DNA of 41,140 nucleotides, from the NCBI GenBank assembly GCA_011390205.1, contig JAABSX010000037.1:1-41140 (forward strand), given 5' to 3'. The stretch's first letter is position 1; every line of letters starts with the position of its first letter. Positions 25,755 through 34,863 of the stretch are shown in pieces. Source of the DNA: Microscillaceae bacterium (GTDB lineage Bacteria > Bacteroidota > Bacteroidia > Cytophagales > Microscillaceae). The notes under the pieces were generated by a model. The model saw only the letters and a program-made list of their open reading frames with translations. It was not told the origin of the DNA and did no database searches. A program made the translations under genes and the position numbers.

Positions 25755-28700
25755 ATGAAACCCATCAGATTAGAAGTAACCGCTTTTGGTGCTTTTGCAG
25801 ACAAGCAAATCATTGATTTTGAAATTTTTGACAAAAGCAGACTTTTTTTAATACACGGACCCACAGGATCAGGAAAAACTACTTTGTTTGATGCCATGAC
25901 CTATGCCCTCTATGGCGAAACCACAGGAGCAAGAGAGGGCAAAAGCATGCGCTCTGACCACGTAGAGAAAGATACCAAGACAGAAGTATTGTTCATTTTT
26001 AAAATAGGGCTGCAAATTTATCAGATACACAGGTCTTTATATCCCAATGCCAAAGAAGATGATTTCATCACAAAGCAAAGCTTTTGTGAAGTAACCTGGG
26101 ATGAACAAATACAGCAATACAAAGAATGCAGCACACCCCTCACCAAAATTACAGACATCAAAGCCGAAGTAGAGAAAATACTCGGATTTACTGCACAGCA
26201 GTTCAAGCAAATCGTAATACTGCCACAAGGAAAATTCCAAGAGCTTTTGATTGCTCCTACTGATATCAAAGAAAAAATCTTAATTCAGATATTTGATGCC
26301 AAAGTCTATGAAAATATAACTGAAGCCCTCAACGCAAAGTCTAAACTTTTTAAGAAGCAACTAGACGATATGAATACCCAGCTTCAGGCACAGATGCAAG
26401 GCATAGGGCAGACAAGCATAGAGGAAGCAAAAAATCACTATGAACTCAAAAATCAAAGCCTTGCCGGACTCAAAAATCAAACAAACAACCTCTTAAAAGC
26501 TACACAAGAAGCCCAAAAAGCCTATCAAGATGCAAAGCTACAGCACGAAGATTACAAGCAAAAGCTAGAGGCTGAAAAACTTCTAAGCGAACACGAACTG
26601 AAGCTGGGGCGAAACCAAACCCAAAAAGCACAGTTAGAGCAAGCCGAACTCGCAGAGCCTCTTCGTGCAGACTTGAACGAAATAGCAGGAATTAAAAAAG
26701 ACATTCATGAGAGAAAAGAATATATTAAAACTGTGGACAGTCGTCTGATTTCGTATCAGACCAAACAAACAGACTGCGCCAAAGCACTCGAAAATCTAGA
26801 GAACCAATCTGATGACATCAAACAAAAACAAAAAAAAGTAGAGCAACTCGAAGCACTCAAGCCCAAATACAAAGAAAGAGATAAAATACTCAGCCTCACC
26901 AAAGAGACCAAAGCCCAAAAAGAAGCAACCGAACTGAAAATAAAGGAAGCCGAACAAAAAATTCAAAAAAATAAACAGGAAGCCGAACAAAAAATCAATC
27001 CAGAAATAGAGCAATTTACTTTGCTGACCCAAAAAGAAGATTTCTGGAAAGCCGAACTAACAAAATACCAAAACTGGGAAAAACAAAGAAACGAACTCAA
27101 AAAACTACGCAGCCAATACACTGAGCTAGATGCCAAACTCAAAGAAGCCAACATAAACTTAGACGGACTCAGCCAAGAACGGCTACAAAAATCAGCAAAT
27201 TATGATGCCCTTGATGCCCGATGGCGCAAAAACCAAGCTGCTGTACTGGCATTGCCCTTGCACGAAGATGACTCGCTCCCTTGCCCAGTCTGTGGGGCTA
27301 CAGAGCACCCTCAACTCGCACAAAGTGATGACAAAACAGTGAGTGACAAAGACCTCGAGAAAGCAAAAAAAGACAGAAACAAGGCAGAACAAGACTATGA
27401 CAATGCCAAAAAACAATATGACCAGATAGCACAGCAAGCCCACGAACTTAAGGTGAGGGGAGTCGCTTTTGCTGAGCAGCTCGGCAATATTAAAGACAAA
27501 GCCGAAGAAGTATTCAAAAAAGAATTAGAAGAAATAGAAAATGCACTGGCAGCAGCACAAAATGCCCATAAAACCCTGAAAGTACTCAAAGAAAAACTGC
27601 AAAACCTTCAGCAAGAAATTCAAGACTTAGAAAATCAACTGCAGTCTCTTCGCAAACAGCTAGATGCCCAAAACCAACAGTTTAATGAAGAAAACACAGC
27701 CTTACAGGTGATTCTGGCACAGCTTCCAGCGAATGATTCATTCGCAGATGAAAAAGCAATGGATAAGTTTGTACATAAAATCTCCACAGAAATTGAGAAA
27801 TACCTAGAAGACCTAAACAACCTCCACTTAGAAAAAGATAAAATCAAAGAAACCCTAGACAAGCAGAATACCGAAAAGCACGCAACACAGCGTGAAATTA
27901 AAAAGCTCGAATCTCGCTTAGAAGACAAAGAAAAAAAACTGATTCGTGATTTAGAAAAAAGAAAATTTAACTCTCTAGAAGAAATGCAGGCAGCCCTCCT
28001 GACCGAGCTCGAGCGTCAGAAGCTCCGTCAAGAAATAGATATTTGGGCCTCAAGACATGCCATCCTCAAAGATAGCTTAGAGAAAATTAACCAAAAACTC
28101 AAAGACTTGGTCATACCTGAAATCCATGATGTAGAAGCAGATAAAAATAAAAAAGAAAATGACCTACAGCAGCACCGAGAAAAAATTACTGAGCTAGAAA
28201 CACTTCTTAAAAGCTACCAAACGCAGCTTCAAAAGATAGAAAAAACACAAGAAGACCTTCAGATACTGGATACACAAGCCGAACACACACTCACACTTTA
28301 CAACCTTGCCAATGGAAAAAATGAACTTAATCAAAAATTCCAAACCTATGTACTCTCTGTTTTCTTAGATGAAGTGGTCCAATATGCCAATAAAAGACTG
28401 GCTTTCTTATCTCAAGAACGCTACCAACTCCGAAGAATAGAAGAAGTGCTGCACGGCAATAGAAAAGCAGGACTTGACCTCAAAGTTTTTGACAGCTACA
28501 GCGGCGGAGAAAGAAGAGTCAATAACCTCTCAGGAGGCGAAACTTTCTTTACTTCGCTGGCCCTCGCCCTCGGGCTGGCAGATGTAGCCACTGCCAACGC
28601 AGGGGGCATTCGCCTAGACTCTATGTTTATAGATGAAGGATTCGGTACACTAGACAGCGAAACACTAGACCTTGCCATACAGACACTTATGAACCTAGAC

Positions 28701-28823
28701 GGAGAACATCGATTGGTAGGGATTATCTCTCACGTAAACGAACTCAAAGAGCGAGTATCTTCTAGCAGGTTAGAAATCATCAAAGGCAAACAAGGAAGCA
28801 AGGTGAAAGTACACGCAAATTGA
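25755..28823 (+). CDS. sbcC: Exonuclease subunit SbcC (Rad50-like ATPase)
   Basis: A 1022-residue SMC-like ATPase, partner of SbcD. Walker A HGPTGSGKTT (35-43) opens the N-terminal ATPase half. A very long Glu/Lys/Gln-rich coiled coil runs from about 190 to 880, interrupted at its tip by the zinc hook LPCPVCG (C510 and C513), through which two SbcC molecules dimerise. The C-terminal half has the signature NNLSGGETFF and Walker B LDSMFIDEGFGTLD. Length is typical for the family. It acts on DNA in the cytoplasm with SbcD, guarding against palindromes and broken forks. Confidence 0.96.
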   Translation: MKPIRLEVTAFGAFADKQIIDFEIFDKSRLFLIHGPTGSGKTTLFDAMTYALYGETTGAREGKSMRSDHVEKDTKTEVLFIFKIGLQIYQIHRSLYPNAKEDDFITKQSFCEVTWDEQIQQYKECSTPLTKITDIKAEVEKILGFTAQQFKQIVILPQGKFQELLIAPTDIKEKILIQIFDAKVYENITEALNAKSKLFKKQLDDMNTQLQAQMQGIGQTSIEEAKNHYELKNQSLAGLKNQTNNLLKATQEAQKAYQDAKLQHEDYKQKLEAEKLLSEHELKLGRNQTQKAQLEQAELAEPLRADLNEIAGIKKDIHERKEYIKTVDSRLISYQTKQTDCAKALENLENQSDDIKQKQKKVEQLEALKPKYKERDKILSLTKETKAQKEATELKIKEAEQKIQKNKQEAEQKINPEIEQFTLLTQKEDFWKAELTKYQNWEKQRNELKKLRSQYTELDAKLKEANINLDGLSQERLQKSANYDALDARWRKNQAAVLALPLHEDDSLPCPVCGATEHPQLAQSDDKTVSDKDLEKAKKDRNKAEQDYDNAKKQYDQIAQQAHELKVRGVAFAEQLGNIKDKAEEVFKKELEEIENALAAAQNAHKTLKVLKEKLQNLQQEIQDLENQLQSLRKQLDAQNQQFNEENTALQVILAQLPANDSFADEKAMDKFVHKISTEIEKYLEDLNNLHLEKDKIKETLDKQNTEKHATQREIKKLESRLEDKEKKLIRDLEKRKFNSLEEMQAALLTELERQKLRQEIDIWASRHAILKDSLEKINQKLKDLVIPEIHDVEADKNKKENDLQQHREKITELETLLKSYQTQLQKIEKTQEDLQILDTQAEHTLTLYNLANGKNELNQKFQTYVLSVFLDEVVQYANKRLAFLSQERYQLRRIEEVLHGNRKAGLDLKVFDSYSGGERRVNNLSGGETFFTSLALALGLADVATANAGGIRLDSMFIDEGFGTLDSETLDLAIQTLMNLDGEHRLVGIISHVNELKERVSSSRLEIIKGKQGSKVKVHAN

Positions 28824-28971
28824 TTGATTGAGTGGGTCAATAGATTTTCTGTCATTCCACTAGGAATCCGAAGATGTGTCAAAAGCAATATAGCCAAGAT
28901 AAGATTCAATTGTTTCCAGAAACTAAAGGAAATTACGATAAAATAGAAATGGAAAACTGAAAGATGAACTA

Positions 28972-28979
28972 TACTTTTG
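28972..28979 (+). promoter_or_regulatory. Possible cysQ -7 box
   Basis: TACTTTTG matches TAnnTTTG and lies 61 bases before the cysQ ATG, in a 217-base gap after sbcC. No TTTG at the -33 distance. Confidence 0.35.
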
Positions 28980-29040
28980 TATGAAGATGAAAGAATAGAT
29001 GTATAAGAATATTGATGCTAAAATATAAAAATGGAATAGT

Positions 29041-29832
29041 ATGAACATAGAACTACTTAAATACCAAGAACAAATTATCTCCTTGTCAAAAAAAGCAGGG
29101 GAAGCCATTTTAGAAATCTATCACTCGGCAGACTTTGGCATAGAAGCCAAAGCAGATAATTCACCTCTCACACTTGCTGACCAAGCAGCACAGCAAGTCA
29201 TTGCCGAAGGGCTGAAAAACACGCCTTTTCCGCTTCTAAGTGAAGAAGGCAGGGAAATCCCCTTTGCTGAAAGAAAAGACTGGGAATATTTCTGGATGAT
29301 AGACCCACTAGATGGTACAAAAGAATTTATCAAAAAAAATGGAGAGTTTACCGTCAATATTGCACTGATTTACCAAAATAGACCCATTCTCGGAGTGGTG
29401 CATGCCCCCGTGCTTGGCAATACTTTCTATGCCGCAAAAGGACAGGGGGCATTTAGTCTAAACAAACACAAAATACAGCAACTCAACAGTAAAAATCCTC
29501 AAAATCAACTGCCCGAAGTATTTCAAATCATTGCTTCTCGCTCACACATGAACCCAGAAACCACCCAGTTTATCAGCCAATACCCGCAGCATGAGTTGCT
29601 CAGCATGGGCAGTTCGCTTAAGTTTACACTCATTGCTGAGGGTAAAGCCCATGTGTATCCACGTGCAGCACCTACGATGGAGTGGGACACTGCCGCTGCC
29701 CAGATAATCGTAGAAGAGGCAGGTGGGCAAGTCTTACAATTCGGCACATCCGAACCCCTAAATTATAACAAAGAAAATCTTCTGAACCCCTACTTCGTGG
29801 TCTATGCCGATGCAAGTTATCTCATTTCGTAG
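29041..29832 (+). CDS. cysQ: 3'(2'),5'-bisphosphate nucleotidase CysQ
   Basis: A 263-residue inositol-monophosphatase-superfamily enzyme that removes the 3' phosphate from PAP (and PAPS), clearing the by-product of sulfate activation. Metal-binding features are visible: the early Asp in LTLADQAA (D47), SEEG (67-70), the signature DPLDGTKEF (88-96) and EWDTAAA with D216 near the C-terminus. The KEF after DPLDGT points to CysQ rather than a plain inositol phosphatase. No cys sulfate-assimilation genes are adjacent. Confidence 0.93.
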   Translation: MNIELLKYQEQIISLSKKAGEAILEIYHSADFGIEAKADNSPLTLADQAAQQVIAEGLKNTPFPLLSEEGREIPFAERKDWEYFWMIDPLDGTKEFIKKNGEFTVNIALIYQNRPILGVVHAPVLGNTFYAAKGQGAFSLNKHKIQQLNSKNPQNQLPEVFQIIASRSHMNPETTQFISQYPQHELLSMGSSLKFTLIAEGKAHVYPRAAPTMEWDTAAAQIIVEEAGGQVLQFGTSEPLNYNKENLLNPYFVVYADASYLIS

Positions 29833-29854
29833 TAGGCTAAATGAATAAACTTTG

Positions 29855-29862
29855 TAACTTTG
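29855..29862 (+). promoter_or_regulatory. Possible -7 box of the ABC-2 permease gene
   Basis: TAACTTTG, a perfect TAnnTTTG box, 27 bases before the permease ATG. Close placement is typical for this phylum; a proper -33 TTTG is not seen. Confidence 0.45.
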
Positions 29863-29889
29863 CACCCGAATTAATACGCATACATCAAC

Positions 29890-30759
29890 ATGAACAAGAC
29901 AAGTCAAGAGATAGAAACAGATGAGCAATGGACAGAAATCATTGGTCCTCAAAAAAGTTGGTTTGATTTAAGATTAAGAGAACTTTGGCGTTACCGTGAT
30001 TTGGTGAGCCTATTTGTACGGAGAGATTTTGTGGCAGTGTATAAGCAAACCATTTTAGGACCTCTTTGGCACATCATACAGCCTCTGATGACTACAGTCG
30101 TTTTTACGATTATTTTTGGGCGAATTGCAGGGATTTCTACTGATGGCCAGCCACAGTTTTTATTTTATATGTGTGGAGTAACTATCTGGAATTATTTTTC
30201 GGGCTGCCTCAGCAAGACAGCCAATGTATTCACGAGCAATGCCTCTATTTTTGGCAAGGTATATTTTCCTCGCCTGACAGTGCCTGTGGCTACAGTCATT
30301 AGTGGTTTGATTTCATTCGGGATTCAGATGGTGCTTTTCCTGTTATTTTATGCGTATTACCTTGCTCAAGGAGCAGCACTAAAGCCCAATGTCTGGATAC
30401 TTGCCATTCCTTTCTTTGTGATTATTATGGCGATTTTGGGCCTAGGCTTAGGGATTTTGATTTCTTCTATGACCACCAAATACAAAGACCTTACACAGCT
30501 TGTTACCTTTGGTGTGCAGCTTTTTATGTATGCTTCCCCCGTCATTTATCCGATGTCAGCCCTCTCACCTGAGGCACAGTTTTATCTCTCTTTTAATCCT
30601 GTTGCTCCGATTATAGAAGGTTTTAGATATGCTTTCTTTGGCACAGGTGCATTTACTATAGAGATGCTTGCTTACAGTCTGATAGTTACTGCAGTGATGT
30701 TTTTGGTAGGTTTGGCATTCTTCCACCGTGTAGAAAAAACCTTCATGGATACAGTGTAG
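29890..30759 (+). CDS. ABC-2 type polysaccharide export permease (Wzm-like)
   Basis: A 289-residue inner-membrane permease of the O-antigen/teichoic acid/capsule export type. A cytosolic N-terminus leads through the family stretch RYRDLVSLFVRRDFVAVYKQTILGPLW (positions about 34-60) into six hydrophobic helices, with YASPVIYPMS and LSFNPVAPIIEGFRYAFF in the second half, all hallmarks of Wzm/TagG proteins. Normally the ATPase gene (Wzt/TagH) follows; here the next gene is on the other strand and encodes a nuclease, so the partner must be elsewhere. It should export a lipid-linked glycan to the outer leaflet for LPS or capsule. Confidence 0.92.
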   Translation: MNKTSQEIETDEQWTEIIGPQKSWFDLRLRELWRYRDLVSLFVRRDFVAVYKQTILGPLWHIIQPLMTTVVFTIIFGRIAGISTDGQPQFLFYMCGVTIWNYFSGCLSKTANVFTSNASIFGKVYFPRLTVPVATVISGLISFGIQMVLFLLFYAYYLAQGAALKPNVWILAIPFFVIIMAILGLGLGILISSMTTKYKDLTQLVTFGVQLFMYASPVIYPMSALSPEAQFYLSFNPVAPIIEGFRYAFFGTGAFTIEMLAYSLIVTAVMFLVGLAFFHRVEKTFMDTV

Positions 30760-30781
30760 TCGCAAGTTTTGAATATTTTTC

Positions 30782-30832
30782 CTTTGTAAGACACAAACTA
30801 CGGAGATGAGTATGCTTTGTGTCTTTACAAAG
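30782..30832. repeat. Long hairpin between convergent genes
   Basis: CTTTGTAAGACACAAA (30782-30797) pairs with 30816-30832 (TTTGTGTCTTTACAAAG) with one bulged base and an 18-base loop. No T-run follows on either strand. It lies between the stops of the permease and the nuclease and probably ends or stabilises both transcripts. The loop contains CTACGGAG. Confidence 0.6.
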
Positions 30833-30837
30833 CCCAT

Positions 30838-31788
30838 TCATTGGTCAAGCCAAGCCGCGTGAGTGATTTGGCTTTCTATTTTTTCTTCTAAACCATCTTC
30901 CAGACTCGGGAAAAAATCAATGCCCGTGAGTGCTTCAATCTCATCTACCGTAACGGTATAGTTTTCGGGAGAAAGGTAGCTTTCTCGGTTAGGCATCAAA
31001 AAAGCCAGCAATTTAGGTTCTGAAGAAGGCTTGTATTCACAAACAATCTTAAAATAACGCTGTGGTACACTGACCTGATTCGCACCTATTTTCTTTAAGT
31101 TAGGCTCAAGAATAGGCCCCATGATGATGTAAATTTCTTCTTTTGAACTTGCCCAGTGCCTGACCATTTTCTCTAAATCGTGCCAAAGCCCTGCATTAAA
31201 TTCATGCACTTGTGGGCTCATATTGCTCATAAAAAAACTCTCTGACATTGCTTCCTGTGAAAATTTAAAATCACCTGAAGGGGCGAAATGCCCTCTATCA
31301 TAGCCCGAGCCACGATAATCTGCGGGGCTTGCCGAGCCCGTAGATATTTTGGGATCTGTACGGAAATCATTCGGACGCTTTGCGTCTCCTTTGAGGTAGC
31401 CCGCATGCAGTCTGTAAGCCACCCAGTTGGCTTGTTCGTGTGCTTCATTATAGTGCAGTGTGTAGTAGCGGTGCCTTACCAGCATAGGGTCGTGGGGGCG
31501 GTGTGCAGGCAGGTAAAACTCATCTTCTGCTGCATCTCTTTGTTGATTTCCTGAAAAAGAAGTGCCTTCTAATTTTTGGGGAAGTCCTTGAAGATTTTCC
31601 CAAATTGTAGCAAAATAAGTCTGCGCCGAAACATCCAAAAACAAACCCTGCTGATAGCCAAACCCTAGCCCAAACAAGGTCAAGATGAACAAAGCCAGCC
31701 ATCTTTTTCCACCACTTTTTTTCTTAGGGCGTTTTGAGGCAGCCATCTTACGCTTAAGGGCTTCTAATTTTTTACTGTTTGAACTCAT
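30838..31788 (-). CDS. DNA/RNA non-specific endonuclease, membrane-anchored
   Basis: A 316-residue beta-beta-alpha metal nuclease of the NucA/Serratia type. A basic N-terminus and a single helix (WLALFILTLFGLGFGYQQG, about 30-48) should anchor it with the catalytic domain outside the cytoplasm. The active motif DRGHFAPSGD lies near residues 164-173, with the His as general base. The metal-ligand segment FNAGLWHDLE follows MSNMSPQ, as expected in the family. It could degrade extracellular or incoming DNA for nutrition or defence. No immunity protein gene is seen, which argues against a toxin. It is alone and convergent with the permease. Confidence 0.92.
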   Translation of the reverse strand: MSSNSKKLEALKRKMAASKRPKKKSGGKRWLALFILTLFGLGFGYQQGLFLDVSAQTYFATIWENLQGLPQKLEGTSFSGNQQRDAAEDEFYLPAHRPHDPMLVRHRYYTLHYNEAHEQANWVAYRLHAGYLKGDAKRPNDFRTDPKISTGSASPADYRGSGYDRGHFAPSGDFKFSQEAMSESFFMSNMSPQVHEFNAGLWHDLEKMVRHWASSKEEIYIIMGPILEPNLKKIGANQVSVPQRYFKIVCEYKPSSEPKLLAFLMPNRESYLSPENYTVTVDEIEALTGIDFFPSLEDGLEEKIESQITHAAWLDQ

Positions 31789-31888
31789 GTCTATCCGATT
31801 AGTAGCTAATTTTTTGAGTATTGCTAAAATAGTAAATTCAATCGTAAATAGAAAATTCTCTACATTTTTTTATTCAGTGTTAAAATTC

Positions 31889-31896
31889 TATATTTG
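31889..31896 (+). promoter_or_regulatory. Possible -7 box of the oxidoreductase gene
   Basis: TATATTTG, a perfect TAnnTTTG box, 75 bases before the ATG of the saccharopine-dehydrogenase-like gene. No -33 TTTG at the usual distance. Confidence 0.4.
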
Positions 31897-31970
31897 GTGC
31901 TTGACAGTAGGGCAATACTAACAAAAGCCTTTTAAAAAGGTTCTATAACAAAACAGACAAACCCACTCAC

Positions 31971-33194
31971 ATGAACGAATCTTCAAAAAATTACGATATC
32001 ATCTTATTTGGTGCTACAGGCTTCACAGGTGCACTCACTGCCCGATACTTGGCGGGGCAGCAAGAAAAAACACCTTTCAGAATGGCTCTTGCAGGACGCA
32101 ATGCACACAAACTCTCTGAGCTCAAGGCTGACATTACACTACAGTACCCCAATGCCAAGATAGGCACCATAGAGGCTGATGCCGATGATTATGAATCTCT
32201 CAAAAAAATGACAGCAGAGGGGCAGGTTCTGCTTACTACCGTAGGGCCTTATGCCAAATATGGTGAGCTACTCGTGCAGGCTTGTATTGCTACCCAGACT
32301 GACTATGCTGACATCACAGGCGAGGGCAATTTTGTGAATGACATTATCAGAAAATACGGCACAGATGCAGAAGCACGCAAAGTGAGAATTGTAAATTGCT
32401 GTGGTTTTGATAGCATTCCCGCTGACTTTGGGGCGTATTATACCTTGCAGCAGTTTAAAAACAAGCCAATTAAAGTGCTGACAATCAAGGGCTATGCCCA
32501 GTTTAACAGCAAGGGCTGGAACCCACTAAACTCCATCTCAGGAGGCACTTGGCACTCTGCCATTAACCTAATGCGCATCCCCGAACTTTACAGGCAGCGA
32601 GGAGCAATGAGCAAAATAGCAAAAGATGCCAAATCACAAAACAGACAAGTCGGACATCTTTTTCCGCAGGTGCATTACATAGACAGTGAAAGTGCTTGGG
32701 GAGTACCATTGCCTTTGATTGACAATGAAATCGTGCTTCGCTCGGCAGCAGGAATCTCTGAATACGGACAGGCTTTTTATTACGGACACCACGGGCAGCT
32801 AGATTCTATCCTCTCTCTCTCGGCAGGTGCGCTGGGTGTGAGCTCATTGATGGTGTTTGCTCAGGTAAAATTTACAAGAGATTTGCTTCTCAGTCTCAGA
32901 CCCTCAGGTGCAGGCCCTGATGAAGCCCAAAGGCAGCAAAACAGTTTTCAGATTAGGTTTCATGCCAAAAGTGAACTGGGTACTGTCATCACTCAAGTAA
33001 GTGGTGGAGACCCTGGCTATGGCGAAACCTCTAAAATGATTGCGGAAACCGCCCTTTGTTTGGCGCTTGACCGTGAAAAAATCCCCCAGAGATTCGGAAT
33101 CTTGACTCCCGTGTTGGCAGGAGAAGGGGTTTTGCTCAAGCGATTACAAAAAGCAGGCATCCGCTTTGAAGTGATTGAAAGTAATTTGCTTTGA
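31971..33194 (+). CDS. Saccharopine dehydrogenase-like NAD(P)-binding oxidoreductase
   Basis: A 407-residue protein with an N-terminal Rossmann fold: IILFGATGFTGALTARYL (about 10-27) carries the GxxGxxG motif, and ALAGRNAHKL follows the second strand. The middle has LLTTVGPYAKYGELLVQAC, YADITGEGNFV and IVNCCGFDSIPADFG, which identify the saccharopine dehydrogenase-like (SCCPDH / trans-acting enoyl reductase) group rather than the true lysine-pathway enzyme. The C-terminal part keeps GGDPGYGETSKM. It may act on lipids in membrane metabolism; substrate unknown. The DUF2059 gene starts 37 bases downstream. Confidence 0.87.
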   Translation: MNESSKNYDIILFGATGFTGALTARYLAGQQEKTPFRMALAGRNAHKLSELKADITLQYPNAKIGTIEADADDYESLKKMTAEGQVLLTTVGPYAKYGELLVQACIATQTDYADITGEGNFVNDIIRKYGTDAEARKVRIVNCCGFDSIPADFGAYYTLQQFKNKPIKVLTIKGYAQFNSKGWNPLNSISGGTWHSAINLMRIPELYRQRGAMSKIAKDAKSQNRQVGHLFPQVHYIDSESAWGVPLPLIDNEIVLRSAAGISEYGQAFYYGHHGQLDSILSLSAGALGVSSLMVFAQVKFTRDLLLSLRPSGAGPDEAQRQQNSFQIRFHAKSELGTVITQVSGGDPGYGETSKMIAETALCLALDREKIPQRFGILTPVLAGEGVLLKRLQKAGIRFEVIESNLL

Positions 33195-33231
33195 TATACT
33201 AAATAGAGCAATAATCAGTAAATTTTATAAA

Positions 33232-33690
33232 ATGCAAAAAAAACTTGTCTTTCAGATTCTTTTTCTGGTTTTTCTTTTGCTATACAGTGCTTCTTTTCTT
33301 GGAGCACAGTCTAAAAGCTACAGAGCTAGAGTAAAAGAAATGCTAGAACTCACCAAATACAAAGAAAACTTCAAGGTAGGAGTGGAGAATATGATGGAAA
33401 ACATCATCAAGCTCAGGCCTGATGTGCCCGAAGAACTCTGGATAAAGTTAAAAGATGAGTTTCTGGGGGCTTCTATGGAGGAGCTAATAGACATCGTGAG
33501 TGGGGTTTATTTCAAGCACCTCAGCAAAGAAGATTTAGACAATGTGATTGCATTTTATAAAAGTCCTTCAGGAAGCAAACTTGCCGAAAAATCACCCCTG
33601 ATTAATCAAGAAGTCATGGATGCAGCACGGAGCTGGGGAGAAAAAATAGGGCAAGACTTTATCAAAAAATTAGAAAAAGAAGGATACTAA
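33232..33690 (+). CDS. DUF2059 domain protein, exported
   Basis: A 152-residue protein from the ATG at 33232-33234, with a signal peptide of about 25 residues ending LGAQ. The mature helical part (MLELTKYKENFKVGVENM, then VSGVYFKHLSKEDLDNVIAFYKSPSGSKLAEKSP) is the DUF2059 pattern, including the conserved IAFYKSPSGxK. Members are periplasmic and of unknown function. An upstream in-frame ATG would add 19 residues overlapping the previous gene and placed before the signal peptide, so it is rejected. It probably shares the transcript of the oxidoreductase and lies just before holA. Confidence 0.85.
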   Translation: MQKKLVFQILFLVFLLLYSASFLGAQSKSYRARVKEMLELTKYKENFKVGVENMMENIIKLRPDVPEELWIKLKDEFLGASMEELIDIVSGVYFKHLSKEDLDNVIAFYKSPSGSKLAEKSPLINQEVMDAARSWGEKIGQDFIKKLEKEGY

Positions 33691-33699
33691 TGTATTCAT

Positions 33700-34752
33700 T
33701 TGATTACCCAAAAAATACTTAAAACTTTGGTAAAGACTCCAGACGCACTTCTCAAAGAACTCAAAGCAGGAAAATATGCCCCTGTCTATTTTCTGCACGG
33801 AGAAGAGACCTATCATATTGACAATCTAACTGATTACATAGAAAAAAATGCACTCAGCCCTGCCGAGCAAGGTTTTAACCAAGTAATGCTGTATGGCAGA
33901 GACACAGATATACACAGCATCCTGAATCAGGCCCGCCGATTTCCGATGATGGCAAGCAGGCAGGTAGTGATTGTCAAAGAATTACAACAGATGCAAGACT
34001 GGGGAAAAGCCGAAGCACAGGAATTACTCAGGCACTACCTCGAAAAACCCCAGCCTACCACGGTGCTCGTCTTGAACTATAAGTATAAATCCATTGCCAA
34101 GAATACCAAAGTATATAAAGCCCTAGACAAGCACGCCGTCGTGGTAGAATCTCGTAAAATCTACGACAATCAGGTAGGCTCTTGGGTTACGACTTACCTC
34201 AACGAGCGCAACTTTAAGATAGAACCAGCAGCCCTTGCTCTCTTGGTAGAAGCCATTGGGGCAGACCTCGGTAAGCTGCACCAAGAGTTAGATAAACTCT
34301 TACTTAACCAAGATTCACAGCAAGCCATCACAGCTGCCATTATCGAAAAAAATGTAGGCATTAGCCGTGATTTTAATGTGTTTGAATTTCAGAAAGCATT
34401 GGCAGAAAAAAATGCCCTAAAAATAGAGCAAATTATCAGATACTGGGCTGCCAACCCCAAAAAACAACCACTCATTCCTACGATTTCTTTGCTTTATAAC
34501 TTTTTTGCCAAGACACTGGTGGCTTATGACCAAAAAGACCGCTCAGATACTGCCCTCAGCAATGCCCTGAAAGTAAATCCATATTTCTTGAAAGATTACA
34601 AATTAATGATGAGAAATTACTCTATGGGCAAAATGCTCAAAGTTATCGAGTTTTTAAGACAAGCAGACCTGCAATCAAAAGGGGTGATTCCTGGCGGACA
34701 CAGCGAAGCCGACATCCTCAGGGAGTTAAGTGTCAAGATGCTTTCTCTCTAA
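33700..34752 (+). CDS. holA: DNA polymerase III subunit delta
   Basis: A 350-residue clamp-loader subunit that opens the sliding clamp. The N-terminal AAA+-like part shows LLKELKAGKYAPVYFLHGEETYHID (in two pieces, about 18-42), the usual HolA opening, followed by LNQARRFPMMASRQVVIVKE. The middle has LVEAIGADLGKLHQELDKL, and the C-terminal domain contains NPYFLKDYK and a conserved hydrophobic end. No in-frame ATG exists between the preceding stop and the domain. The best start is TTG at 33700. The nearby ATG (33690, overlapping the previous stop as TAATG) is out of frame and stops after ten codons. Confidence 0.92.
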   Translation: MITQKILKTLVKTPDALLKELKAGKYAPVYFLHGEETYHIDNLTDYIEKNALSPAEQGFNQVMLYGRDTDIHSILNQARRFPMMASRQVVIVKELQQMQDWGKAEAQELLRHYLEKPQPTTVLVLNYKYKSIAKNTKVYKALDKHAVVVESRKIYDNQVGSWVTTYLNERNFKIEPAALALLVEAIGADLGKLHQELDKLLLNQDSQQAITAAIIEKNVGISRDFNVFEFQKALAEKNALKIEQIIRYWAANPKKQPLIPTISLLYNFFAKTLVAYDQKDRSDTALSNALKVNPYFLKDYKLMMRNYSMGKMLKVIEFLRQADLQSKGVIPGGHSEADILRELSVKMLSL

Positions 34753-34754
34753 GG

Positions 34755-34781
34755 AAAATAGGCAGGGCAGCTATTTTTTTT
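34755..34781 (+). terminator. Weak intrinsic terminator after holA
   Basis: AAAATAG (34755-34761) can pair with CTATTTT (34771-34777) over a 9-base loop, followed by T to 34781 (eight T in total). The stem is AT-rich, so its strength is doubtful. Confidence 0.45.
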
Positions 34782-34863
34782 AATTTGTAAGATGTCCACA
34801 GCACAAAAATTCATCTTCGGAGTAAAACAAATACTTGATTATCAGGCAGATATGACTGTTGAT

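Noticed and set aside
26796-27928. Long open frames on the minus strand within sbcC
   Set aside because: They are Phe/Leu/Ser-rich mirror images of the Glu/Lys/Gln-rich coiled coil, not genes.
33175-33231. 19-residue upstream extension of the DUF2059 protein
   Set aside because: It overlaps the previous gene and would place residues before a perfectly good signal peptide.
33706-33721. Programmed -1 frameshift in holA at the heptamer A AAA AAT
   Set aside because: The heptamer is in frame with the short ATG reading, but a -1 slip leads to the wrong frame; holA needs +1. A TTG start or an indel is simpler.
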